From NCBI RefSeq assembly GCF_023091225.1, contig NZ_JAHWXM010000001.1:558001-622000 (forward strand): DNA of 64,000 bases, given 5' to 3'. Position 1 is the stretch's first letter. Each line of letters starts with the position of its first letter. Made by a program: the position numbers and the translations under genes. Under the pieces are notes generated by a model. That model saw only the letters and a program-made list of their open reading frames with translations, searched no databases and had not been told where the DNA came from. The stretch comes from Microbacterium galbinum. Lineage in GTDB: Bacteria > Actinomycetota > Actinomycetes > Actinomycetales > Microbacteriaceae. Positions 30,427 through 39,069 of this stretch are shown piece after piece.

Positions 30427-31596
30427 CGAGCGTGCGGCTGTGCCGGCGCCGGATGCGCGGAGATAGGCGTCTCCGATCACCTCCACGACGGCGGTGACGT
30501 CGTCGTCCGTCGACGTTCGTCCCAGGCTGAACCGCAGGACGCTCCGCGCATCCTGCTCGCTCCGCCCCATCGCCCGCACCACGTGCGAGGGCTCCGCGAC
30601 CCCCGCCTGACACGCGGACCCGGTCGAGGCGGCGACGCCCGCGGTGTCGAGCAGGAAGAGCAGACTCTCCCCCACCGCCCCGGGAAAGAGGATGTGCGCG
30701 TTGCCCGGGAGCCGATCGACCGGGTCGCCGAGCAGCACGGCCTCGGGCACCCGCGCTCGGATGCCGGCGACCAACCGGTCCCGCAGCGCGCCGAGTCGGA
30801 TCGCTTCGGCAGGACGCTCACGCTCGGCGAGCTCGAGAGCCGTGGCGAAGGCGGCGGCGCCCGGGACGTCCTGGGTACCGGCGCGGAGGCCGCGCTGCTG
30901 CGCCCCGCCCCGGAGCAACGGAGCCATGCGCGCGGTCCGGGCGACGATCAGAGCACCGACGCCGACCGGCGCTCCGATCTTGTGCCCGGCGAGGCTGAGG
31001 GCCACGAGCCCGACTCCCGTTCCGGCGTCACCGCGGAGTCGCCGGAACGACAGCGGCAGATGGCCGAGCGCGGCGACGGCATCCAGGTGCAGGGGCACGC
31101 CGGCCTCCGCCGCAGAGGAGGCCAGCTCTGCGGCGGGGTTCACCGTGCCCGCTTCGTTGTTCGCGACCAGCGCGGTGGCGAGGGCGGCTCCGGGGAGTGC
31201 CGCGGCGAAACGCCCCGGATCGATGAGCGCCGCCGAGGTCAGGGCGACGGGGCGCACGACCGCCCCCTCACTCTGGAGGGATTCCACGGTGTCCATGGTC
31301 GCGTGATGCTCACCGTCGGGCAGGACGATCGCGTCGCGTCCCTGAGCGCGGGCGCGCCAGCTCCCCTGGAGCGCGAGATTGATCGACTCGGTCCCGCCCG
31401 AGGTGAAGACGATCTCGATCGGGTCGGCGTCGAGCACCTCGGCCACCCGTTCACGCGACTCCTCGAGGAGCCGACGGGCATCCTGTCCGGCGCCGTGCGT
31501 CGACGATGCATTGCCGATCGTCTCGCTCGCGGCGAGCCAGGCATCGCGCGCCTCCGGGCGCAGCGGAGTCGTCGCGGCGTGGTCGAGATAGTGCAT
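30424..31596 (-). CDS. Cysteine desulfurase (NifS/IscS family)
   Basis: A 390-residue PLP enzyme that converts cysteine to alanine and an enzyme persulfide, for tRNA thiolation and possibly Fe-S assembly. N-terminus MHYLDHAATTPL is diagnostic. The PLP lysine is in LSLAGHKIGAPVGVGAL (about 200). The persulfide cysteine is in STGSACQAGVAEPSHV (about 328-343), an exposed loop of the class I (IscS/NifS) type. I chose ATG 31596 with GGAGAG four bases upstream; earlier in-frame starts add non-conserved residues. Position before mnmA suggests a main role in s2U synthesis. Confidence 0.94.
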   Translation of the reverse strand: MHYLDHAATTPLRPEARDAWLAASETIGNASSTHGAGQDARRLLEESRERVAEVLDADPIEIVFTSGGTESINLALQGSWRARAQGRDAIVLPDGEHHATMDTVESLQSEGAVVRPVALTSAALIDPGRFAAALPGAALATALVANNEAGTVNPAAELASSAAEAGVPLHLDAVAALGHLPLSFRRLRGDAGTGVGLVALSLAGHKIGAPVGVGALIVARTARMAPLLRGGAQQRGLRAGTQDVPGAAAFATALELAERERPAEAIRLGALRDRLVAGIRARVPEAVLLGDPVDRLPGNAHILFPGAVGESLLFLLDTAGVAASTGSACQAGVAEPSHVVRAMGRSEQDARSVLRFSLGRTSTDDDVTAVVEVIGDAYLRASGAGTAARS

Positions 31597-31676
31597 CTCT
31601 CCACTCTCCCCCATTCCGACGTGCATCGGCGCGCGGAACCCGGTTCCCACTGGTCCGACACCCGAGCACAGCACTC

Positions 31677-31682
31677 TAGGGT
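31677..31682 (+). promoter_or_regulatory. -10 box (TAGGGT) of a leaderless promoter for glgX
   Basis: TAGGGT is six bases before the ATG at 31689. Confidence 0.55.
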
Positions 31683-31688
31683 GTATTC

Positions 31689-33761
31689 ATGCCCGAGACC
31701 CGAGTCTTCGCCGCGCCCGGCGGCACCACCCTCGACGATCTCGGCGTGCGTTTGCACGACGGGGTCGGCACGCTGCGCGTCTGGTCGCAGAATGCGTCCT
31801 CCGTCGAACTCGTGGTGTTCGACGCCACCGATCTCGACTGGGCGACCGACCAGGTCTCCCTCGAGCGCCTCCCGGGCGGTGTGTGGGAGGTCACGACACC
31901 GCTCCTCCAGCCCGGAACCCGGTACGCGATCCGCGTCGGTGGCCCGCACGGACCGGGCAATACGTTCAACCCCGAGACGCTGCTCCTCGATCCCTACTCC
32001 CGCGGCCTCGCCCAGGGCGGCGGGTACGAGGAGTGGCGGTCGGTCGTGATCGTCGACGGTTTCGACTGGGGGGACTCCCGCAAGCCGCGTGTCCCGCTCG
32101 ACCGCACGATCATCTACGAGGGCCACCTCAAGGGCCTCACCAAGCGACAGCCCGATGTGCCGCCCGCCCTCCACGGCACCTACGCCGGGCTCGCCCACCC
32201 GGCGATGATCGAGTACTTCCACACGCTCGGGATCACCTCGATCGAACTCCTCCCCGTGCACGCGTTCGTCCCGGAGCCGCGCCTGCTCGAGCGCGGGCTC
32301 ACGAACTACTGGGGCTACAACACGCTGAACTTCTTCACCCCGCACACCGCCTACGCCTCGGAGGATGCACGCAAGGAGGGACCCGAAGCGGTCCTCGCGG
32401 AGTTCAAGGGGATGGTGCGTCTGCTCCACGAAGCCGGGCTCGAAGTCATCCTCGACGTCGTCTACAACCACACCTCCGAGGAGGGCATCGGCGGGCCCCG
32501 CTCCAGCCTGCGCGGTCTCGACAACGCGAACTACTACCGCCAGGACGCGAGCGGCGCGTACATCGACACGACCGGTTGCGGCAACACCCTGAACACGTCG
32601 ACGGATGCCGGTGCACGCCTCGTGCTCGACTCCCTGCGCTACTGGGCGCAGGAGATGCAGATCGACGGGTTCCGCTTCGACCTCGCGACGTCGATCGCCC
32701 GCGACGCGGACCACACCTACTCTCCCGAGCATCCGCTCCTGACGGCGATCGCGAACGATCCGGTGCTGCGCGACACCAAACTGATCGCCGAGCCGTGGGA
32801 CGTGGGGCTCGGCGGATGGCAGACCGGCAACTTCCCGGCCGGGTGGCACGAGTGGAACGACCGCTACCGCGACCGCGTGCGCAACTTCTGGCTGAGCGAC
32901 ATCGACTACGCGCGTCGGGCGTCGGCGCCGGTCGGCATCGGCGGATTCGCGACGCGACTCGCCGGATCGTCGAACACGTTCGAGGAGAAGCGCGGGCCGC
33001 TCGCGAGCGTCAACTTCGTGACCGCCCACGACGGCTTCACCCTGCACGACCTCGTCTCGTACGACGTCAAGCACAACGAGGCCAACGGCGAGCACAATCG
33101 CGACGGCGCGGACACGAACCGCGCCTTCAACCACGGTGTCGAGGGACCGACCGACGACGCCGCGATCCTCTCCGCCCGCCGCAAGGCGATGCGCAATCTC
33201 CTCGGCACGCTGCTGCTCTCGGCCGGTATCCCCATGCTCACCGCGGGCGATGAGGTCGGTCGCACGCAGCGGGGCAACAACAATGCCTACGCACAGGACT
33301 CCGCACTCACGTGGCTGGCCTGGGACTACGAACCGTGGCAGCTCGACCTGCAGGCGCACGTCGCACGCCTGATCGAGCTGCGCTCGCAGAACCCCGCACT
33401 GCGCCCGAGCCGGTACGCGCGCCTCGGCGAGCACATCCCGAACGCCTCGGTGATGGACTGGTTCGACCAGAACGGCGAGACGATGGAGAGCGATCAATGG
33501 ACGGATCCGGGCAACCGCACGCTCCAGTACGTCGCGGCATCCACTCCGGATGCCGAGGACGCGAATCGCATCCTCCTGATCGTGCACGGCACCGAGTCCC
33601 CGATCGACGTACGGCTGCCCGAGGAGATCGAGGGCGCCACCCGCTTCGTGTCGCTCTGGTCCAGCGCGGACGAGCGTCCGTCGGACGACCGTGAGGTGTT
33701 CGCGCCCGGTGACGTCCTCCCCGTCGCCGGCACGTCGATGCGACTTTTCCTGGTCGAATGA
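31689..33761 (+). CDS. glgX: Glycogen debranching enzyme GlgX (isoamylase family)
   Basis: A 690-residue GH13 enzyme that hydrolyses alpha-1,6 branch points of glycogen or limit dextrins. An N-terminal CBM48-like domain covers about 1-140 (GVGTLRVWSQNASSVELVVF). Catalytic regions are VILDVVYNHTSEE (about 257), DGFRFDLATSIA with the nucleophile Asp (about 326), KLIAEPWDVG with the acid Glu (about 365) and VTAHDGFTLHDLVSYD (about 446). GWQTGNFPAGWHEWNDRYRD is typical of isoamylase/GlgX. First of three alpha-glucan genes; glgE follows after 65 bases. Confidence 0.94.
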   Translation: MPETRVFAAPGGTTLDDLGVRLHDGVGTLRVWSQNASSVELVVFDATDLDWATDQVSLERLPGGVWEVTTPLLQPGTRYAIRVGGPHGPGNTFNPETLLLDPYSRGLAQGGGYEEWRSVVIVDGFDWGDSRKPRVPLDRTIIYEGHLKGLTKRQPDVPPALHGTYAGLAHPAMIEYFHTLGITSIELLPVHAFVPEPRLLERGLTNYWGYNTLNFFTPHTAYASEDARKEGPEAVLAEFKGMVRLLHEAGLEVILDVVYNHTSEEGIGGPRSSLRGLDNANYYRQDASGAYIDTTGCGNTLNTSTDAGARLVLDSLRYWAQEMQIDGFRFDLATSIARDADHTYSPEHPLLTAIANDPVLRDTKLIAEPWDVGLGGWQTGNFPAGWHEWNDRYRDRVRNFWLSDIDYARRASAPVGIGGFATRLAGSSNTFEEKRGPLASVNFVTAHDGFTLHDLVSYDVKHNEANGEHNRDGADTNRAFNHGVEGPTDDAAILSARRKAMRNLLGTLLLSAGIPMLTAGDEVGRTQRGNNNAYAQDSALTWLAWDYEPWQLDLQAHVARLIELRSQNPALRPSRYARLGEHIPNASVMDWFDQNGETMESDQWTDPGNRTLQYVAASTPDAEDANRILLIVHGTESPIDVRLPEEIEGATRFVSLWSSADERPSDDREVFAPGDVLPVAGTSMRLFLVE

Positions 33762-33814
33762 TGTCGGGTCGCGACGCGCTTGTCCACCCGGTATCGGAGG
33801 TCTGACCGGAGCGG

Positions 33815-33820
33815 TACATT
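33815..33820 (+). promoter_or_regulatory. -10 box (TACATT) of a leaderless promoter for glgE
   Basis: TACATT is six bases before the GTG at 33827. It suggests that glgE-glgB can be transcribed separately from glgX. Confidence 0.5.
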
Positions 33821-33826
33821 CGGGAT

Positions 33827-35899
33827 GTGGCTGCACGCGTCGGAAGTTCTCCCTCGGCTCTTCGGAGCCCCGCCCAGATCCCCCTGCGTCCCCGCGCGGA
33901 CGAACCGATCACCGAAGGGGTGACCACCGGCAGACTCCCGCTCACGAACGTGCAGCCCTCCGTTCCCGGTGGGTTCCCGCCCAAGGCGTTCGTCGGCGAG
34001 GTCGTCCCGTTCAGCGTGGTCTCGTTCCGTGAGGGTCACGACATCATCGGGGTCCATCTCCGGCTCACCGCACCGGACGGCGCCGAGAGCCTGCACCGAC
34101 TCGCTCCCCGTGAGGACGGCACCGACACCTGGGCGGCGGAGATCGCGCTCGATGCCCAGGGATCGTGGACGTACCGTTTCGAGGCGTTCTCCGACGATTT
34201 CGCGACGTGGGCGCACGCCGCGGAGCTCAAGGTCGCCGCCGGGGTCGACGTCCCGGTGATGGCGGCGCTCGGAGCCGAGATACTCCAGCGCGCAGCGACG
34301 GAGCGCGATCGTCCGGCCGCAGAGCGCAAGCGGCTGACCGCCGCGGCGGCCTCCCTCGCCACCGGGGACGCCGCAACGACCTCGGCGCTGTCGACGGATG
34401 CCGACCTCGCGCGCGCGTTCGCCGATCGCCCCGTCACCGCCCTCCGTTCCGCGACGCCGGACCATCGGCTCGTGGTCGACCGCACCGCCGCCGGCGTCGC
34501 GTCCTGGTACGAGTTCTTCCCCCGCTCCGAAGGCGCCAAGCGCCTCAAGGACGGAACGGTGAAGAGCGGCACGTTCCGCAGCGCGACGAAGCGACTGCCC
34601 GGTGTCGCGGCCATGGGCTTCGATGTGCTCTACCTCGTGCCGATCCATCCCATCGGTACGACGAATCGCAAGGGACGCAACAACACGCTGACCACCGAGC
34701 CCGGCGACCCGGGGTCGCCCTACGCGATCGGCGCGGCCGAGGGAGGGCACGACGCCATCCACCCCGAGCTCGGCACCGCCGCCGACTTCCGTGCATTCGT
34801 CCGCGCGGCGAAGAAGGAGGGGCTCGAGGTCGCGCTCGATCTCGCCCTCCAGGCGTCTCCCGATCACCCGTGGGTCTCCGCGCACCCCGAATGGTTCACC
34901 ACGCTGCCCGACGGCACGATCGCGTACGCCGAGAACCCGCCGAAGAAGTACCAGGACATCTACCCGCTGAACTTCGACAACGACCCGGCGGGCATCTACG
35001 CCGAGATGCTCCGGATCGTGCAGCACTGGGTCGCGCAGGGCGTGAAGATCTTCCGGGTCGACAATCCGCACACCAAGCCCCTGCAGTTCTGGGAGTGGCT
35101 CATCGCGACCGTGAACGCCCAGGACCCCGACGTCATCTTCTTGGCCGAGGCTTTCACCCGCCCCGCCGTCATGCGCGCGCTCGCCGCCGCGGGCTTCCAG
35201 CAGAGCTACAGCTACTTCACGTGGCGCAACACCAAGGCCGAGCTCGAGGAGTTCCTGACCTCGGTGTCGCACGAGACCAGCGACTACATGCGCCCCAACC
35301 TCTTCGTGAACACGCACGACATCCTCACCGAGTACCTGCAGTTCGGCGGGCGCGCGGCATACCGGGTACGAGCCTGCATCGCCGCGACCGCCGCACCGCT
35401 GTGGGGCGTGTACGCCGGTTACGAGCTCCTCGAGAACGTCGCCCGTCCCGGGTCCGAGGAGAACATCGACAACGAGAAGTACGAGTTCAAGTTCCGCGAT
35501 TGGGAGGGCGCCGAGGCCCGCGGCGAGTCCCTGGCTCCGCTGTTGCGCCGACTGAACGAGATCCGCCGACAGCATCCCGCGCTGCGTCAGCTCCGCAACT
35601 TCGACGTGCACTGGAGCGACGACGACCACGTGCTGGTCTACAGCAAGCACCTGGATGCTGCTTTCACCGGAACCGGCTCCCCCGACACGCTGATCGTCGT
35701 CGCCAACGTCGACCCGCATTCCGTCCGCGAGACCACCGTGCACCTCGACACCTCGCGCTGGGGGGTCCCCCTCGGTGAGCAGTTCGAGGTCGAGGATCTG
35801 CTCACGGGAGCGGTGTGGACCTGGTCGGATCACAACTACGTGCGCCTCGACGCCTTCGCCGAGCCCGTGCACATCCTGAAGGTGAGGCACCGCCCATGA
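33827..35899 (+). CDS. glgE: Alpha-1,4-glucan:maltose-1-phosphate maltosyltransferase
   Basis: A 690-residue GH13_3 enzyme that extends alpha-1,4-glucans by maltosyl transfer from maltose 1-phosphate. Features: an N-terminal beta domain (about 35-145), a charged insert (150-190), YEFFPRSEGAKRLKDGT (about 225), FDVLYLVPIHPIGTTNRKGR, nucleophile Asp in GVKIFRVDNPHTKPLQFWEW (about 406-425) and acid Glu in IFLAEAFTRP (about 436-445). NTHDILTEYLQ with the transition-state Asp follows. TreS and Pep2/Mak, the usual maltose-1-phosphate source, are not in the window. The stop overlaps the glgB ATG. Confidence 0.96.
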   Translation: MAARVGSSPSALRSPAQIPLRPRADEPITEGVTTGRLPLTNVQPSVPGGFPPKAFVGEVVPFSVVSFREGHDIIGVHLRLTAPDGAESLHRLAPREDGTDTWAAEIALDAQGSWTYRFEAFSDDFATWAHAAELKVAAGVDVPVMAALGAEILQRAATERDRPAAERKRLTAAAASLATGDAATTSALSTDADLARAFADRPVTALRSATPDHRLVVDRTAAGVASWYEFFPRSEGAKRLKDGTVKSGTFRSATKRLPGVAAMGFDVLYLVPIHPIGTTNRKGRNNTLTTEPGDPGSPYAIGAAEGGHDAIHPELGTAADFRAFVRAAKKEGLEVALDLALQASPDHPWVSAHPEWFTTLPDGTIAYAENPPKKYQDIYPLNFDNDPAGIYAEMLRIVQHWVAQGVKIFRVDNPHTKPLQFWEWLIATVNAQDPDVIFLAEAFTRPAVMRALAAAGFQQSYSYFTWRNTKAELEEFLTSVSHETSDYMRPNLFVNTHDILTEYLQFGGRAAYRVRACIAATAAPLWGVYAGYELLENVARPGSEENIDNEKYEFKFRDWEGAEARGESLAPLLRRLNEIRRQHPALRQLRNFDVHWSDDDHVLVYSKHLDAAFTGTGSPDTLIVVANVDPHSVRETTVHLDTSRWGVPLGEQFEVEDLLTGAVWTWSDHNYVRLDAFAEPVHILKVRHRP

Positions 35900-38100
35900 C
35901 TTCCATCGACGACCTGACGGCATCCGCCGAGTGGCAGGCGGTGTCCTCGGGCACCCACCACGACCCGCACGCCGTCCTCGGCGCCCACCCGCACAAGGAT
36001 GGCGCCGACCGCACCGTCACGGTGATCCGTGCGCGCCGACCGCTCGCCTCGTCGGTCGCCGCCGTCTTCGGCAACGGCCAGCGACTCGACCTCGCCCACG
36101 TCGCTCAGGGGATCTGGGAGGCGCAGCACGACGGCCCGCCCGTGCCCTACCGTCTCGCGACGGCCTATGGAGACGACGAGGAGACCGTCGTCGGCGACCC
36201 CTATCGCCATGCGCCCACCCTCGGCGACGTCGACATCCATCTGATCGCCGAGGGCCGGCACGAACGCCTCTGGCACGTGCTCGGGGCGCATCCCGGCGAC
36301 GTCGACGGAGAGACGGGGGTCGCGTTCGCCGTGTGGGCGCCCAACGCCACGGCCGTGCGCGTGATCGGCGACCACAACGGATGGAGCGGAGAGTCCCACG
36401 TCATGCGCTCCATGGGCGCCAGCGGCGTCTGGGAGCTGTTCGTGCCCGATCTCGCGGTCGGCACCCGCTACAAGTATCAGATCCGTACGCGCTCCGGGGA
36501 GTGGATCCTCAAGGCCGACCCGATGGCGCAGTGGGCCGAGGTACCGCCGGACACGGCGTCGGTCGTCACGGCATCGTCGTATGTCTGGAGCGACGGTGCA
36601 TGGATGACCCGACGCGCCGCCACGCATGCCGTCGCGCAGCCTCTCTCCGTCTACGAGGTCCACATCGGCTCCTGGCGGGGCGGTCTCGGGTATCGGGACC
36701 TCGCCGAGCCGTTGATCGAGCACGTGACGACGACGGGGTTCACCCACGTCGAGTTCATGCCGGTGGCCGAGCATCCGTTCGGCGGGTCCTGGGGCTATCA
36801 GGTGAGCGGCTACTACGCGCCCACCAGCCGGTTCGGGACGCCCGACGATCTGCGGTACCTCATCGATCGTCTGCACCAGGCGGGCATCGGCGTGATCATG
36901 GACTGGGTTCCGGGGCACTTCCCGAAGGACGCGTTCGCGCTGGCCCGCTTCGACGGCCAGCCCCTGTACGAGCACCCGGACCCGCGTCGTGGCGAGCACC
37001 AGGACTGGGGAACCCTCATCTTCGACTACGGCCGCCCCGAGGTGCGAGGATTCCTCGTGGCCAACGCGCTGTATTGGCTCGACGAGTTCCACGTAGACGG
37101 TCTCCGCGTCGACGCCGTCGCATCGATGCTCTACCTCGACTACTCGCGCAACGAGGGCGAGTGGGAGCCGAACATCCACGGAGGTCGCGAGAACCTCGAG
37201 GCCATCCGGTTCCTGCAGGAGGTCAACGCGACGTCGTACCGGCTGCACCCCGGGATCATGATGATCGCCGAGGAGTCGACGAGTTTCCCCGGAGTGACCG
37301 CACCGACCGACCATGCCGGTCTCGGATTCGGCTTCAAGTGGAACATGGGCTGGATGAACGACTCGCTCCAGTACATCGCCCGCGATCCGATGTACCGCGC
37401 GCACCACGAAGGCGAGATGACGTTCTCGTTCGTATACGCCTTCGGCGAGAACTACCTGCTGCCCATCAGCCATGACGAGGTCGTCCACGGCAAGGGCAGC
37501 CTCGTGACCAAGATGCCCGGCGACCACTGGCACAAGCTCGCCAACGTGCGCGCCTACCTCGGCTACATGTGGGGCCACCCCGGCAAGAAGCTGCTCTTCA
37601 TGGGCCAGGAGTTCGGTCAGCTCGCCGAATGGTCGGAGTCACGTGAGTTGGACTGGTGGCTGCTCGACCAGCCGTCCCACGCCCAGCTGCAGGACTTCGT
37701 CGCGTCTCTCAACGCGGCGTATCGCGTGCAGGCGCCGCTGTGGGCCCGCGACAGCGATGCCTCGTCGTTCTCACGTCTGGGAGCACCGAGCTGGGATCCG
37801 ACCGTGATCGCGTTCGAGCGCCGCGACGGTCACGGCGGACGCGTCGTCGTGATCAGCAACTTCTCCGGCATCGAGCACGTCGGCTACCGCCTCGAACTCC
37901 CCCGTGAAGGCGTGTGGGAGGAGATCCTCAACACGGATGCCTCGGCGTTCGGAGGCCGCGGATCGGGCAATCTCGGTGTCGTCGTCGCGCACGTGGAGGA
38001 CGGCGGTCCGGCGACGGCGACGATCACCCTCCCGGCGCTGTCGACGCTGTGGCTCCGGTACCAGACCGACCCCCACGTTCCGAGCGTCACCCGCGGCTAG
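35896..38100 (+). CDS. glgB: 1,4-alpha-glucan branching enzyme
   Basis: A 734-residue GH13_9 enzyme that creates alpha-1,6 branches. Two N-terminal beta domains precede the barrel: N1 at about 15-110 and CBM48 at about 110-225 (VAFAVWAPNATAVRVIGDHN). Catalytic sites: DGLRVDAVASMLYLDYSR with the nucleophile Asp (about 400), MMIAEESTSFPGVT with the acid Glu (about 455) and ISHDEVVHGKGSL (about 523). EVHIGSWRGGLGYRDLAEPL lies before the barrel. ATGA overlap with glgE shows coupling: GlgE makes linear chains that GlgB branches. Confidence 0.97.
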   Translation: MTSIDDLTASAEWQAVSSGTHHDPHAVLGAHPHKDGADRTVTVIRARRPLASSVAAVFGNGQRLDLAHVAQGIWEAQHDGPPVPYRLATAYGDDEETVVGDPYRHAPTLGDVDIHLIAEGRHERLWHVLGAHPGDVDGETGVAFAVWAPNATAVRVIGDHNGWSGESHVMRSMGASGVWELFVPDLAVGTRYKYQIRTRSGEWILKADPMAQWAEVPPDTASVVTASSYVWSDGAWMTRRAATHAVAQPLSVYEVHIGSWRGGLGYRDLAEPLIEHVTTTGFTHVEFMPVAEHPFGGSWGYQVSGYYAPTSRFGTPDDLRYLIDRLHQAGIGVIMDWVPGHFPKDAFALARFDGQPLYEHPDPRRGEHQDWGTLIFDYGRPEVRGFLVANALYWLDEFHVDGLRVDAVASMLYLDYSRNEGEWEPNIHGGRENLEAIRFLQEVNATSYRLHPGIMMIAEESTSFPGVTAPTDHAGLGFGFKWNMGWMNDSLQYIARDPMYRAHHEGEMTFSFVYAFGENYLLPISHDEVVHGKGSLVTKMPGDHWHKLANVRAYLGYMWGHPGKKLLFMGQEFGQLAEWSESRELDWWLLDQPSHAQLQDFVASLNAAYRVQAPLWARDSDASSFSRLGAPSWDPTVIAFERRDGHGGRVVVISNFSGIEHVGYRLELPREGVWEEILNTDASAFGGRGSGNLGVVVAHVEDGGPATATITLPALSTLWLRYQTDPHVPSVTRG

Positions 38101-38124
38101 GGCGACCCGAGCCGGAAGCGGTGA

Positions 38125-39069
38125 TCAGAAGAGGAGCGAGGTCAGGCGGTTCCGCGCCGAGACGACGCGAGGGTCGCCGGCACCGATGAGTCCGAACAGC
38201 TCGACGAGACGCTCGCGAACCGGTGTGCGCTCATCCGACGGGAGCTGTGCGAACAGATCGAGGAGACGTCCGAAGGCATCGTCGACGTGCCCACCCGCGA
38301 GATCGAGGTCGGCGACGTCGAACTGTGCCGCGATGTCGAGCGGTGCCGCCGCGGCGGCGGCACGAGCGGTCTGCAGATCGAGCGACTGCACGCGATCGAG
38401 CAACCGCACCTGTCCGAGCCCGGCGATAGCGTCCTCGTCGCGGGGGTTCTCCACGAGCGCCTTCTCGTACGCGACAATGGCGGCGGCGTAGTCGCCCGCC
38501 TCGATCGCAGCGAAGGCCTCGGCATGAAGCGGCGGCAGCGCGGGCTCCTCGGGAGCCGCAGCCTCCTCGCCGACCGGCGCGCCGTCGACCGCCAGCGAAC
38601 CGGTCACGCCGTTCTGCGCGGCGAGCTGCAGCAGCTGCGCGAAGACCGCGCGCACCTGCTCCTCGGGAACGGCGCCGTTGAACATCGGCACGGGCTGTCC
38701 GGCGATCAGGGCGACGACCATCGGGATGGACTGCGCGCGGAAGCTCTGCGCCAGCTGCGGATTCGCATCGACGTCGACCTTCGCCAGCAGCACACGCCCG
38801 CCCAGCTCGCGGGTGACCTTCTCGATGATGGGGCTGAGCTGCTTGCACGGCCCGCACCACTCCGCCCAGAGGTCGACGACGACGGGCACCGTGCGCGACA
38901 GCTCGAGCACCTGCCCGAACGTCTCGTCGGTCGCATCGATCACGAGATCGGCGAAAGGTGTGCCCGCGGCGGGCGCCGCCGGGGCGCCGGGCGCGGGAGC
39001 GGCCGGCCGGTTGCGCAGGCTCGACAGGTCGACGGCACCACGCAGCGCCGCAGGAGACAACTCGGTCAC
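38125..39069 (-). CDS. Thioredoxin-domain protein with TPR-like C-terminus (CnoX/YbbN-like)
   Basis: A 314-residue protein. The thioredoxin domain covers about 45-155, with active site WAEWCGPCKQLSPIIEKV and the cis-Pro in AQSIPMVVALIAGQPV. The C-terminal half has helical repeats (YAAAIVAYEKALVENPRDED; AAQFDVADLDLAGGHVDDAF) as in the co-chaperone CnoX/YbbN. E. coli CnoX lacks the CxxC that is intact here, so redox activity is likely. The first 40 residues are Pro/Ala-rich. It overlaps the upstream envelope gene by four bases (GTGA) and is convergent with glgB. Confidence 0.92.
   Translation of the reverse strand: MTELSPAALRGAVDLSSLRNRPAAPAPGAPAAPAAGTPFADLVIDATDETFGQVLELSRTVPVVVDLWAEWCGPCKQLSPIIEKVTRELGGRVLLAKVDVDANPQLAQSFRAQSIPMVVALIAGQPVPMFNGAVPEEQVRAVFAQLLQLAAQNGVTGSLAVDGAPVGEEAAAPEEPALPPLHAEAFAAIEAGDYAAAIVAYEKALVENPRDEDAIAGLGQVRLLDRVQSLDLQTARAAAAAAPLDIAAQFDVADLDLAGGHVDDAFGRLLDLFAQLPSDERTPVRERLVELFGLIGAGDPRVVSARNRLTSLLF

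Noticed and set aside
33494..35923. A minus-strand open frame of about 800 codons opposite glgE
   Set aside because: Same GC-driven artefact; the plus strand carries full GlgE catalytic motifs.
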